A DNA stretch of 10,027 bases from JABFRJ01 sp031409695 (GCA_031409695.1 JANNXS010000096.1:1-10027); one strand, 5' to 3'. Shown: positions 1 through 6,545, counted from the first letter of the stretch. The notes: a model not told the origin generated them from the sequence alone. Translations and numbers: made by a program.

Positions 1-128
1 CGCATCATCTGCCCCGACCCGCTGCGCTGCTTGCGACTGTTGCTGCCGGCTTCCGCGACATCGAGCGTTGCGCCTGCAAAGACGACAACCAGCGCCGCAG
101 TCGCGCATTTTAACATCAATTTGGACAT
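1..128 (-). CDS. Secreted protein of unknown function, N-terminal part only (runs off the left edge)
   Basis: An open frame begins with ATG at 128 and continues without a stop to the window edge (42 full codons visible). The start has a GGAG ribosome binding site at 136-139, seven bases upstream. The protein opens MSKLMLKCATAALVVVFAG, a short charged start followed by a hydrophobic core. A likely signal peptidase I site follows VAEA at about residue 27, after which the chain becomes polar and basic (GSNSRKQRSGSG). It is therefore probably exported to the periplasm or outside. Too little is visible to assign a family. It lies downstream of the 341-940 gene on the same strand but is separated from it by a strong terminator, so it probably has its own promoter. 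Confidence 0.72.
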   Translation of the reverse strand, partial: MSKLMLKCATAALVVVFAGATLDVAEAGSNSRKQRSGSGQMM

Positions 129-151
129 CACTGAACTCCACAGGTTTTTGC

Positions 152-169
152 GCGGATCACGGTATCCGC
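152..169. promoter_or_regulatory. Inverted repeat in the leader of the left-edge secreted gene
   Basis: Two perfect 6-base arms, GCGGAT (152-157) and ATCCGC (164-169), are separated by six bases. They sit 23 bases upstream of the ATG at 128 and just upstream of its ribosome binding site. It could be a repressor operator or a leader hairpin. The sequence shows only the symmetry; the function is inferred and a chance occurrence cannot be excluded. The rest of 170-280 holds no recognisable gene. Confidence 0.3.
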
Positions 170-275
170 AAGACCACATACGGCCGCCCACGGTGAAAGT
201 TCCAATCATCTTGGTTCAGCATTTCGTGATGAAAATTCACGGACCTGCCACAAGTGTCCAACACCGGTTGCAGTG

Positions 276-320
276 CTGAAATACAAATCGCCGGCACCCA
301 CGTGTTGGGGGCCGGCGATT
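276..320 (-). terminator. Intrinsic terminator downstream of the 341-940 gene
   Basis: A perfect 10-base stem is formed by AATCGCCGGC (286-295) and GCCGGCGATT (311-320). After one mismatch it is extended by CCCA/TGGG, leaving a five-base loop. Read on the minus strand, the hairpin is followed by a T-rich tract (TTGTATTTC, 279-287, partly overlapping the stem base). It begins 20 bases after the stop of the 341-940 gene, the expected place for a Rho-independent terminator. The hairpin is nearly symmetrical, but no plus-strand gene ends here. Confidence 0.8.
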
Positions 321-340
321 CACTCAGGTAAGCGATTGCC

Positions 341-940
341 TCATTTGCCTTCGCGATAGGCTTTCAACAACTCCGCCAATTTCGTGCGTTCCGCGTCATT
401 GCAAGCGTCAGCTTTGGGGGGTGCGATCTTGGTGTTTTCGAGCACGACGGTCTTGTTCGGCGTACCATCCTTGTTGGGTGCGGCATCGTTCTCAACCAGT
501 TTGACGCCGCCGGTCATCAACATGACCGTGAACAGGTGAAGCTGGTTGATGTAAATCATCTGCGCTTCCGACCACTTCTTCTTGGCGCGCTCGCGCTGCA
601 TCAGCGTCGCATGGTTCGCTGATTGCTCTTCGCCAAGGCCGCAGGTCTGTGCGTTTGCGCTGAGACGACCAACCTTTATGACTTCGCGCGCGGCTTCAAT
701 GGGAACCATGATCTCGGTACGCTTTGCGTCATCAATGATGACCTCTTTGCCGTCCTGCGTCGTGACCTTCGGGCCTGGCATAAGAGCCCAAGCATAATTC
801 ATCAGCGACTTGACCGATGTGTCACTAAGGTCCTTGCCTTGAGCGCTTGCCGGTGTGGCCGCCGCGAGCGCCGCGAACGTGCCGCCAATGAGGGCAATCC
901 GCGCCGCGCTTCGAAGTTTCAGTATCGCTACATCTGTCAT
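341..940 (-). CDS. Exported protein of unknown function, 199 residues
   Basis: The ATG at 940 is preferred over the in-frame ATG at 979. It has a GGGGTG ribosome binding site six bases upstream, and it places a standard signal peptide at the N-terminus. That peptide has a basic start, a hydrophobic core (IALIGGTFAALAAA) and a likely cleavage site after TPASA. The mature part is about 165 residues and mostly helical in character. It has only two cysteines, in TCGLGEE and DACNDAE, which could form one disulfide in the periplasm. A Lys/Glu-rich middle (about residues 115-130) is followed by a hydrophobic stretch, LHLFTVMLMTGGV, and a charged C-terminus ending REGK. No enzyme motif is visible and I do not recognise the family. 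It appears monocistronic: a strong terminator follows, and a repeat-rich gene-free stretch precedes it. Confidence 0.8.
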   Translation of the reverse strand: MTDVAILKLRSAARIALIGGTFAALAAATPASAQGKDLSDTSVKSLMNYAWALMPGPKVTTQDGKEVIIDDAKRTEIMVPIEAAREVIKVGRLSANAQTCGLGEEQSANHATLMQRERAKKKWSEAQMIYINQLHLFTVMLMTGGVKLVENDAAPNKDGTPNKTVVLENTKIAPPKADACNDAERTKLAELLKAYREGK

Positions 941-1026
941 GCGTTTCACCCCGGAAATTCTGTTTGCCGCCTCGTGCACTGCCGCGGTTCCCTGTCCGCA
1001 TTCAGCAGCGTTTTCAGCGCCGTCCC

Positions 1027-1085
1027 CCAGTTTTGTCGTTCGCCAGTTTTGCAGTCTGCCAGATTTTTAGTTGGCCAGTTTTTCA
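1027..1085. repeat. Four imperfect 16-base tandem repeats beginning CCAG
   Basis: CCAG recurs at 1027, 1043, 1059 and 1075, exactly 16 bases apart. The units read CCAGTTTTGTCGTTCG, CCAGTTTTGCAGTCTG, CCAGATTTTTAGTTGG and CCAGTTTTTCACTCTA. The first eight bases and the last few are the most alike, and the fourth unit drifts into the following repeat. The block lies 87-145 bases upstream of the start of the 341-940 gene, so it is in its promoter or leader. It could be a replication-slippage product or an array of binding sites. Confidence 0.7.
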
Positions 1086-1128
1086 CTCTATGCGTCTTGA
1101 AGGTCTCTCTATGCGTCTTGAAGGTCTC
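1086..1128. repeat. Perfect 21-base tandem duplication
   Basis: A 21-base unit beginning CTCTATGCGTCTTGAAGG at 1086 is repeated without change at 1107-1127, and base 1128 begins a third copy. It directly abuts the 16-base repeat block. The perfect identity suggests a recent duplication. The length is divisible by three, but no convincing gene covers it. Confidence 0.85.
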
Positions 1129-1258
1129 AGGTCTGCGGCCGCGCATTGCGCATCGCAGACTCGAACCGTTTATCTAGACGGTAACGCGTGCGGCCTCGGT
1201 CGGTCGAAATCGCGGCAACACTAAGGCGCGACGTGCCCCACCGCGGCCTGATTGCCGG

Positions 1259-1294
1259 GGCTGTGGCATCTCGGCTGTGATCTATCCACAGCCG
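1259..1294 (-). terminator. Possible terminator with two competing stems, downstream of the methyltransferase fusion
   Basis: CGGCTGTG (1272-1279) pairs perfectly with CACAGCCG (1287-1294) around a seven-base loop. The same right-hand segment can instead pair with GGCTGTGG at 1259-1266, via CCACAGCC at 1286-1293. The structure starts 25 bases after the stop of the 1320-2555 gene. No T-tract follows on the minus strand, so it is not a canonical intrinsic terminator. It may be an RNA 3'-end stabilising hairpin. Confidence 0.4.
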
Positions 1295-1319
1295 TGGTTC
1301 GCTCAACGCTGCGACGACA

Positions 1320-2555
1320 TCAATCGCGCCGAAACCGTCCCTTCCCAAGTGCCAGCGCTTTGACAATGCCGCGCAACGTGCCCACTTCCTGTTCGCTCGG
1401 CGCCAGCCGCGTGAACATTGACCGGAGGTTTTGCACCATGGTTGGGCGTTTTTCAGGCGGGTAGAAGAAACCACTGTGATCGAGTTCCCGCTCCAGGTGT
1501 TCAAAGAAGCCGTGCAATTGCTCCTTGGCTGCTGGGGGGAAGCCTCGTCCATGCATGCCGGTACTGCGCGCGCGCTCGTAGGTGGTGACGCGGCCGAGGG
1601 ACGCCGTCGGTTCAAGCTTCATCCATTCATAGCCAAGCAACAACACGGCCTGGGCAAGGTTTAGCGACGCGAACCTGTTGTCGACGGGTATCATGATGAT
1701 GGCATCGGCGTTTGCGACCTCACTGTTCTCAAGGCCGTTGCGCTCACGGCCAAACACGATGCCCGCGCGCTCGCCGTTCTGGATGCGGCGGCGTGCTTCG
1801 GCCATCGCCTCGGCAGGTGTCATGACGGGTTTGGCAAGGTCCCGCTGGCGCGCGGTGGTCGCCGCCACCCACGTCAGGTCACCAAGGGCCGCTTCAAACG
1901 TCGGATAGGCCGTGGCTTCGTCAATCACGAACGTCGCACCAGAGGCAGCGAAACGTGCGCGCTCGTTTGGCCAGCCATCGCGGGGATTTACGAGGCGCAG
2001 ATCCTCAAGCCCGAAATTCGCCATGGCACGTGCCACCATGCCGATGTTGTCAACCAGCTGCGGTTCAACCAGAACAATGGACGGTTTCGCCTCGGGCGCG
2101 CGGGTCGCACCAACATCTCGGGTCCGCACCCCATGCCGCAATTTTCGGATCACGCGGCGTGCGGCAAACCACATCTCATCGCCCGACCACGTCCGCGCGA
2201 GGTGTTCGAGGGAGGGCACGCGAAGGCTTTCGCGGCCAATCCCGGTCAGCGTCGTGCCCGAATCGGTGACGATCGTCGCGTGTGCTGAGATAAAATCTTC
2301 AAGCGTGCTGAGACCACGCGAGCCCGTGCGCTTGCTGCAACCAGCGCAGCTTACCTGATCGGTCACGCAACGTTGCTCGGCACAGTACGCCAGCACCGGC
2401 TCCAGCGTTTCACGCGTCAGATTTGGTTCATTGAGACCGGCGAGACCGGCATCGATCGCCTTGTCATGACAGGCGCGGACAATGTCGCCGACCGACGCGT
2501 GGCCCACCGCTGGGGTCGCATAGCCCGCAATTTCGCGCGATTCGATGGCGGGCAC
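1320..2555 (-). CDS. trmJ: Cysteine-containing N-terminal domain fused to tRNA (cytidine/uridine-2'-O-)-methyltransferase TrmJ
   Basis: Residues about 156-411 are a TrmJ-type SPOUT methyltransferase, which puts a 2'-O-methyl group on nucleotide 32 of tRNAs using S-adenosylmethionine. Visible family motifs are NIGMVARAMANFG (170-182), the cofactor-knot segments IVFGRERNGLEN (266-277) and FASLNLAQAVLLLGYEW (295-311), and the TrmJ C-terminal helices (HLERELDHSGFFYPPEKRP). Residues 1-150 are not part of normal TrmJ, which usually starts a few to about 20 residues before this core. They contain Cys58-X4-Cys63-X6-Cys70-X2-Cys73, suggesting a metal site, and end in a basic helix, AARRVIRKLRHG. I do not recognise this domain with certainty. 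The start is GTG at 2555 with GAGGA at 2562-2566, six bases away, so the long form is supported. No ATG lies between the two parts; a GTG at 2129 could start TrmJ alone but has no clear binding site. Confidence 0.87.
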   Translation of the reverse strand: MPAIESREIAGYATPAVGHASVGDIVRACHDKAIDAGLAGLNEPNLTRETLEPVLAYCAEQRCVTDQVSCAGCSKRTGSRGLSTLEDFISAHATIVTDSGTTLTGIGRESLRVPSLEHLARTWSGDEMWFAARRVIRKLRHGVRTRDVGATRAPEAKPSIVLVEPQLVDNIGMVARAMANFGLEDLRLVNPRDGWPNERARFAASGATFVIDEATAYPTFEAALGDLTWVAATTARQRDLAKPVMTPAEAMAEARRRIQNGERAGIVFGRERNGLENSEVANADAIIMIPVDNRFASLNLAQAVLLLGYEWMKLEPTASLGRVTTYERARSTGMHGRGFPPAAKEQLHGFFEHLERELDHSGFFYPPEKRPTMVQNLRSMFTRLAPSEQEVGTLRGIVKALALGKGRFRRD

Positions 2556-2732
2556 GATGCGTCCTCGGTTGGTCTATTCGTCAGATCAGGATCTCTGGCC
2601 AGGACTGTTGAGGCCAGAAAGAGCAGACATATCCCTGCTTGGCCGACACATAGAACGTACGGCCGTCAGCCGAAAGGTCTTGGGCACGTACGGTCACAAC
2701 GACTGGCAGCCCGACCGGCGGACCAGCGCGTG
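2556..2732. other. Spacer between the MATE gene and the methyltransferase fusion
   Basis: This 177-base spacer holds the GAGGA site of the fusion gene and presumably its promoter. A seven-base inverted repeat, TCTGGCC (2594-2600) / GGCCAGA (2612-2618), could form a hairpin. No T-tract follows it on the minus strand, so it is a weak candidate for the end of the MATE transcript. I see no clear promoter hexamers and no gene. Confidence 0.4.
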
Positions 2733-4130
2733 TCAACTCTGTGGCTGGCCGAGCGGCTCATTTTTTCGCCCAGCGACCGCCGCCAATCCCGGATACTTCC
2801 AGGCCAGCGTAGCTGCCCGCACAATGAAGAACACGCAATGCGCCGCCCATAGACCATGGTTGCCAAAGGCTGGCACGAAGGCGGCAAGCACCGCGAGATA
2901 GACGGCGAAACTCAGCACCATCATGTCGCGCATATCGGCCGTTCGCGTCGCGCCGATGAAGACGCCATCGAGCAAAAAGCACCAGACGCCGACAAACGGC
3001 AGGATTGCTGCCCAGATGATGTAAGACGACGACAGGGCCCGCACCTCGGCGTTGACTGTCATATAGCCGATGATAGACGCGCTCGACAGCCAGATAAGGA
3101 CACCGACGGCAAGGCCTGTGATCCCGGCGGCGACAGCTGCTATGCCGACCGAATGATCGAGACGTGCCCTGTCCTTGGCACCGATAGCTTGGCCAACCAG
3201 CGTCTCGGTGGCGTTCGCATAACCGTCGAGCAGAAAGTAGGTGATGTAGAGCAGGCTCAAGAGGAGGGCGTTGGCAGCCAGCGCCGCATCGCCTTGTCCA
3301 GCGCTGAGGCGCAGAAAAATCTGAGCCGATCCGAGCACACAGACAGTGCGGATCATGATGTCGCGGTTGGACGCGAACATGGCGCGGAGCTTGGCGGGCG
3401 TCAGCACAACGGCGCGGTCGAGGGTTGCCCCCCGCGCGCGCAACTCCCGCGTTGCAAGAACGACCCCGCCGATCGCAGCTGTCCATTCGCCAATCAAAGC
3501 CGCGAGCCCAACGCCCGGTACGCCCCACCCGAGACCGATGACCAACACAACGGCAACGACGATATTGAGACTGTTTGCTAACACCTGCAGCCAGAACGCC
3601 ACCATGGTGCGGCCGAGGCCGATAAACCACCCAAGCAAGGCGAAGTTCAGCAATCCCGCGGGCGCCGCCCAGATGCGATAATCGTAATAAGCGCTGGTCG
3701 CTGCCTGGACCGCGGGAGAGCCACCGAGGAACCACAGGAACCCATGCTTGACGGGTGTCTGGAGGATCAGAACACCCGCCCCAATGACGATCGCAATCAA
3801 AAGCGCGCGCACCAACGTGGCCGTGATCTCAACGTCATCGCGCGCGCCGAGCGCCTGGGCCGCAAATCCGGTCGTGCTCATGCGCAGAAAACCAACGCAC
3901 CAATAGATGGCGTTGAAGATGGCAGCGCCTAAGGCAACGCCGCCGATCAAAGCTGCATCGCCAAGCCGCCCGATGACGGCTGCGTCAACGAAGCCGATCA
4001 GCGGCGTCGACGCGTTGGCCAGCATGATCGGCACTGCCAGCGCAAGCACGCGACCAAGCGTTGGCATCGGCTCTGGTTCTGCACTTTTGGGGCCAGCACC
4101 TTTGGGGCCAGCGCCTTTGGGACCATGCAT
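2733..4130 (-). CDS. MATE-family multidrug/cation exporter (DinF-like)
   Basis: The 465-residue inner-membrane protein has about twelve hydrophobic segments in two similar halves. It opens with the family-typical LAVPIMLANASTPLIGFVDAAVIGRLGD (about residues 30-58, with FVDAAVIGRLG the most recognisable part) and carries the second-half motif LLLSLLYITYFLLDGYANATE. MATE proteins export drugs or metabolites in exchange for sodium ions or protons; the DinF-like branch is suggested by sequence flavour and the substrate cannot be read. The chosen start at 4130 overlaps the stop of the upstream gene (TGATG), implying translational coupling. An in-frame ATG at 4220 lies inside the upstream gene and is unlikely. 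The ATG at 4067 (MPTLGRV) would also give a family-like N-terminus. If 4130 is used, the protein carries a short repeated GPKGA tail before the first helix. Confidence 0.92.
   Translation of the reverse strand: MHGPKGAGPKGAGPKSAEPEPMPTLGRVLALAVPIMLANASTPLIGFVDAAVIGRLGDAALIGGVALGAAIFNAIYWCVGFLRMSTTGFAAQALGARDDVEITATLVRALLIAIVIGAGVLILQTPVKHGFLWFLGGSPAVQAATSAYYDYRIWAAPAGLLNFALLGWFIGLGRTMVAFWLQVLANSLNIVVAVVLVIGLGWGVPGVGLAALIGEWTAAIGGVVLATRELRARGATLDRAVVLTPAKLRAMFASNRDIMIRTVCVLGSAQIFLRLSAGQGDAALAANALLLSLLYITYFLLDGYANATETLVGQAIGAKDRARLDHSVGIAAVAAGITGLAVGVLIWLSSASIIGYMTVNAEVRALSSSYIIWAAILPFVGVWCFLLDGVFIGATRTADMRDMMVLSFAVYLAVLAAFVPAFGNHGLWAAHCVFFIVRAATLAWKYPGLAAVAGRKNEPLGQPQS
4083..4127. repeat. Three 15-base tandem repeats at the start of the MATE gene
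   Basis: The units ACTTTTGGGGCCAGC (4083-4097), ACCTTTGGGGCCAGC (4098-4112) and GCCTTTGGGACCATG (4113-4127) are successive 15-base copies. The first two differ at one base and the third is more diverged. On the minus strand they encode HGPKGAGPKGAGPKS, directly after the initiating Met. This tail precedes the first membrane helix and would be cytoplasmic. Confidence 0.85.
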
Positions 4131-4393
4131 CACCGTTGGCCGCGACCGCGCATCACCGTCATGAGCAGCCAGATGGGTACCACAATGACCGCACCGAGCA
4201 GGAAGTACTGGATGGCCCAATGCACCGCGCCAAAGCCGAGATCCGAAATCCGCCGCACAATCAGGCCAAGTCGTTCAACGATGTTGCCCGGCGTGATGCC
4301 AAGCGCCGACAGGACCACTCCAACCACGACCGACCAGACAATCAGCTGGAGGATCGTCGACAAATGCGAGGAGCGACGGAGATCATCGGGCAT
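4130..4393 (-). CDS. Small DUF6460-like inner-membrane protein, 87 residues
   Basis: The protein starts with ATG at 4393 (MPDDLRRSSHLST). A weak GAGAG site lies about eight bases upstream. It has two membrane segments: residues about 14-32 (ILQLIVWSVVVGVVLSALG) and 63-80 (FLLGAVIVVPIWLLMTVM). They are joined by a loop containing ITPGNIVE and RRISDLGFGAVHW. The pattern LSALGxTPxxI ... RRIxDLGFxA ... YFLLGAxIVVPxxL matches my recollection of DUF6460 proteins of Rhizobiales, whose function is unknown. Its TGA stop overlaps the ATG of the MATE gene by one base, so the two are probably co-transcribed and translationally coupled. A longer in-frame extension upstream to 4870 lies antisense to the ABC-F gene and is spurious. 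Confidence 0.8.
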   Translation of the reverse strand: MPDDLRRSSHLSTILQLIVWSVVVGVVLSALGITPGNIVERLGLIVRRISDLGFGAVHWAIQYFLLGAVIVVPIWLLMTVMRGRGQR

Positions 4394-4537
4394 GGCAAAA
4401 ACTCTCGGTGTGCGGGGGCATCGTGTACCTGAGCCGCCGCAGAACGTCACGTGCCGGTTCCGTTCTATTGCACGCCATCCCCCGTGACTTCCCGAGCCCG
4501 TGACTTCCCGCCCGGCGCGCGCTATCCCCCGCCAGCC
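4394..4537. promoter_or_regulatory. Divergent promoter region between the DUF6460/MATE unit and the ABC-F gene
   Basis: The 144 bases separate two divergent genes and must serve both. On the minus strand, GTGACG (4445-4450) and TACACG (4422-4427), 17 bases apart, are a weak candidate -35/-10 pair for the small membrane gene. On the plus strand no clear hexamers are seen. The side nearest the ABC-F start carries an exact 14-base direct repeat, listed separately. Confidence 0.4.
4481..4510. repeat. Exact 14-base direct repeat upstream of the ABC-F gene
   Basis: CCCGTGACTTCCCG occurs at 4481-4494 and again at 4497-4510, 16 bases start to start. The repeat ends 27 bases before the ATG at 4538. 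Position and identity would suit paired operator sites or a slippage duplication; the sequence alone does not distinguish these. Confidence 0.8.
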
Positions 4538-6421
4538 ATGCTGCACATCAATGATCTCACATACCGGATCGAGGGAAAGTTGATCCTCGACGCCGCCTCC
4601 GTCGCAGTCCCGACCGGCCACAAGGTCGGGCTGGTCGGCCGCAATGGCACGGGCAAAACCACCTTGCTGCGCCTCATCACAGGCGAAATCGGTGCAGATG
4701 ACGGCAGCGTCAGTCTCGCACGCGGTGCCCGGATCGGTTATGTGCAACAGGAAGCTCCGGGCGACGACACCACGTTGATTGACTGGGTGCTGGCGGCCGA
4801 TACTGAACGCGCCAGCTTGCTCGACGAGGCTGAGATCGCGTCGAATCCACAGCGCATTGCTGATATCCACACCCGCCTAGCCGATATCGAGGCGCACTCG
4901 GCGCCAGCCCGTGCGGCGACGATCCTGTCCGGCCTGGGCTTCGATGAGAGCGCACAAAACCGCGCCTGCCGGGAGTTTTCCGGCGGCTGGCGCATGCGGG
5001 TCGCCCTCGCCTCGGTGCTGTTTCTTGAGCCGGAAGTCCTGCTGCTCGACGAGCCGACCAACTATCTCGACCTCGAGGGAACGCTGTGGCTTGAGGCCTA
5101 CATTACCCGCTATCCCCATACCGTCCTCATGGTCTCCCATGACCGCGATCTGTTGAACCGCGCCGTTGGCCAGATCCTACATCTCGATCGTGGGAAACTC
5201 ACGCTTTACACGGGCGGCTACGATGACTTCGAGGAAGCCAAACGCGAGCAACAGCGCCTGCAACTGAACCTCAAAAAGAAGCAGGACGACCAGCGCAAGC
5301 ACATGGAAGCGTTCGTTGAGCGCTTCAAAGCCAAGGCGAGCAAGGCCAAGCAGGCGCAAAGCCGCATGAAGGCCATCGCCCGCATGAAACCGATCGCGGA
5401 TGTCACGGAAGATCGCGTGCTGCCGTTCATCTTCCCGCAGCCATCAAAGATGTTGGCCTCCCCTCTCATTCGTATGGAAAGCGCGAAGGCTGGCTATGGA
5501 CCGGACCGGGTCATCCTAAGCGACCTTAATTTGCGCATCGACCAGGACGATCGCATTGCGCTCCTCGGCCAGAACGGCAACGGCAAATCGACATTCGCCA
5601 AAATCATCGCCGGCAAGCTTGCGGCCATGCAAGGCACCGTCTGGGGTGTCAACAAAATCAACGTCGGATACTTCGCGCAGCATCAGCTCGATGAACTTTC
5701 CGAGCAAAAGACGCCCTACGTCTATATGACCGAGCTGATGCCCGAATCGACTGAGGCGCAGCGGCGAGCCAAGCTCGGCCAGTATGGCTTCAGTCACGAC
5801 AAGGCTGATACCAAGTGCAGCGCACTGTCTGGCGGCGAAAAAGCCCGCATGCTGTTGATGCGCGCAACCTTCCACGCGCCACATCTGATCATTCTCGACG
5901 AGCCAACCAACCACCTCGACGTCGACAGCCGCGAGGCGCTGGTGCGAGCCTTGGCCGACTACGAGGGCGCCGTGATCCTGATCAGCCACGACCGGCACTT
6001 GGTCGATGCATCCGCCGACCGCCTCTGGATCGTGCGCGATGGTACCGTGAAGCCTTACGAGGGGGACATGGATAGCTATCGTGCCGAACTGCTCGCCGAA
6101 CGCGGCACGCGCGTTGGTGAAAAATCGGGCACGGGCGAAAACAAGGCCAAACGTGGTGACGAACGCCGGCAAGCGGCCGAGCGCCGCGCTGAACTCGCAC
6201 CGCTGAAGAAAAAGATGGACCAAGCCGAGCAACACGTCGCGCGCATCGGTGTTGAGATCGCCAAGTACGACGCGCGCCTCGCCGATCCAGAACTCTATGC
6301 AGATGCTGCTAAGGCACAGAAAACCGGCGTCGAACGTGGGTTGCTCGCCAAGAAACTGGCCGAGGCCGAGGAAACCTGGATGCTGGCGACAGAGGCCTAT
6401 GAGGTGGCCGCAAGCGACTAG
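4538..6421 (+). CDS. yheS: ABC-F family ribosome-associated ATPase, YheS-like
   Basis: This 627-residue soluble protein has two ABC ATPase domains in tandem and no membrane domain, the ABC-F layout. Domain 1 has Walker A GRNGTGKT (34-41), signature FSGGW (about 146-150) and Walker B/D-loop LLLDEPTNYLD (ending about 177). The linker (about 230-300) is a charged helical hairpin with RFKAKASKAKQAQSRMKAI, the tRNA-contacting P-site motif region. Domain 2 has Walker A GQNGNGKS (344-351), GYFAQHQLD, LSGGEKARM and EPTNHLD (about 455-461). A C-terminal charged coiled coil (about 540-627) includes ADPELYADAAKAQ, typical of YheS/Uup-type members. Family members bind the ribosomal E-site and resolve stalled or unusual translation states. 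The start at MLHINDLTYRI matches the family; the extra 29 codons upstream to 4451 do not. No Shine-Dalgarno site precedes this ATG. Confidence 0.93.
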   Translation: MLHINDLTYRIEGKLILDAASVAVPTGHKVGLVGRNGTGKTTLLRLITGEIGADDGSVSLARGARIGYVQQEAPGDDTTLIDWVLAADTERASLLDEAEIASNPQRIADIHTRLADIEAHSAPARAATILSGLGFDESAQNRACREFSGGWRMRVALASVLFLEPEVLLLDEPTNYLDLEGTLWLEAYITRYPHTVLMVSHDRDLLNRAVGQILHLDRGKLTLYTGGYDDFEEAKREQQRLQLNLKKKQDDQRKHMEAFVERFKAKASKAKQAQSRMKAIARMKPIADVTEDRVLPFIFPQPSKMLASPLIRMESAKAGYGPDRVILSDLNLRIDQDDRIALLGQNGNGKSTFAKIIAGKLAAMQGTVWGVNKINVGYFAQHQLDELSEQKTPYVYMTELMPESTEAQRRAKLGQYGFSHDKADTKCSALSGGEKARMLLMRATFHAPHLIILDEPTNHLDVDSREALVRALADYEGAVILISHDRHLVDASADRLWIVRDGTVKPYEGDMDSYRAELLAERGTRVGEKSGTGENKAKRGDERRQAAERRAELAPLKKKMDQAEQHVARIGVEIAKYDARLADPELYADAAKAQKTGVERGLLAKKLAEAEETWMLATEAYEVAASD

Positions 6422-6545
6422 GCGACTTGCGTTGGTTTGTTGCCAGTCTGTTGCCGGGTCTGGTCTTTTGGTTTCGCTTGGGGTTGGCGACGCGGACATC
6501 GAATGGTGCAATTGCGAGGTTCGCGAACACATGCAAAAGGCGGCT
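6422..6545. other. Spacer between the ABC-F and LolD-type genes
   Basis: The spacer of 124 bases is rich in GTTGCC/GTCTGG-like short words (for example GTTGCCAGTCTGTTGCCGGG near 6438). It lacks a clear terminator or clear promoter hexamers. It ends with the AAAAGG ribosome binding site (6535-6540) of the next gene. Co-transcription of the two ATPase genes is possible but not shown. Confidence 0.35.

Larger units (their letters stand above)
941..1319. other. Gene-free stretch of about 380 bases with repeat blocks
   Basis: No frame here looks like a real gene. There is no ribosome binding site with a good start, and the short frames carry low-complexity, repeat-derived peptides. The stretch must hold the promoter of the 341-940 gene and the 3' end of the methyltransferase transcript. 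It also contains two tandem-repeat blocks (1027-1085 and 1086-1128) and a hairpin region (1259-1294), all listed separately. Between about 1130 and 1258 I see only a small 5-base inverted repeat, ACCGT/ACGGT, around 1164-1181. Confidence 0.6.

Noticed and set aside
1027..1128. Possible CRISPR-like array
   Set aside because: The units are only 16 and 21 bases, directly adjoining with no spacers, and there are no cas genes in the window.
946..1146. A 66-codon minus-strand frame with a repeated ETFKTHR peptide
   Set aside because: The repeat simply reflects the 21-base tandem duplication. There is no ribosome binding site, and the frame overlaps the start of the supported secreted-protein gene.
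1148..1165. A TTCGA-containing segment on the minus strand resembling a tRNA T-loop (GGTTCGAGTCTGC)
   Set aside because: The surrounding bases do not form acceptor, D or anticodon stems, and no CCA-proximal pairing is found. It is a chance match.
2856..3581. A 241-codon plus-strand frame opposite the MATE gene
   Set aside because: Its peptide is highly charged and low in hydrophobic content with no domain, as expected for the complement of a membrane-protein gene. The MATE frame explains the region.
4451..4537. Longer ABC-F start at 4451
   Set aside because: The extra 29 residues are proline- and arginine-rich, unlike the family, and include the 14-base promoter repeat. MLHINDLTYRI at 4538 fits the normal N-terminus.
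4394..4870. N-terminal extension of the small DUF6460-like gene up to 4870
   Set aside because: The extension lies antisense to the ABC-F gene and its divergent promoter. The family-like protein begins at MPDDLRR (4393).
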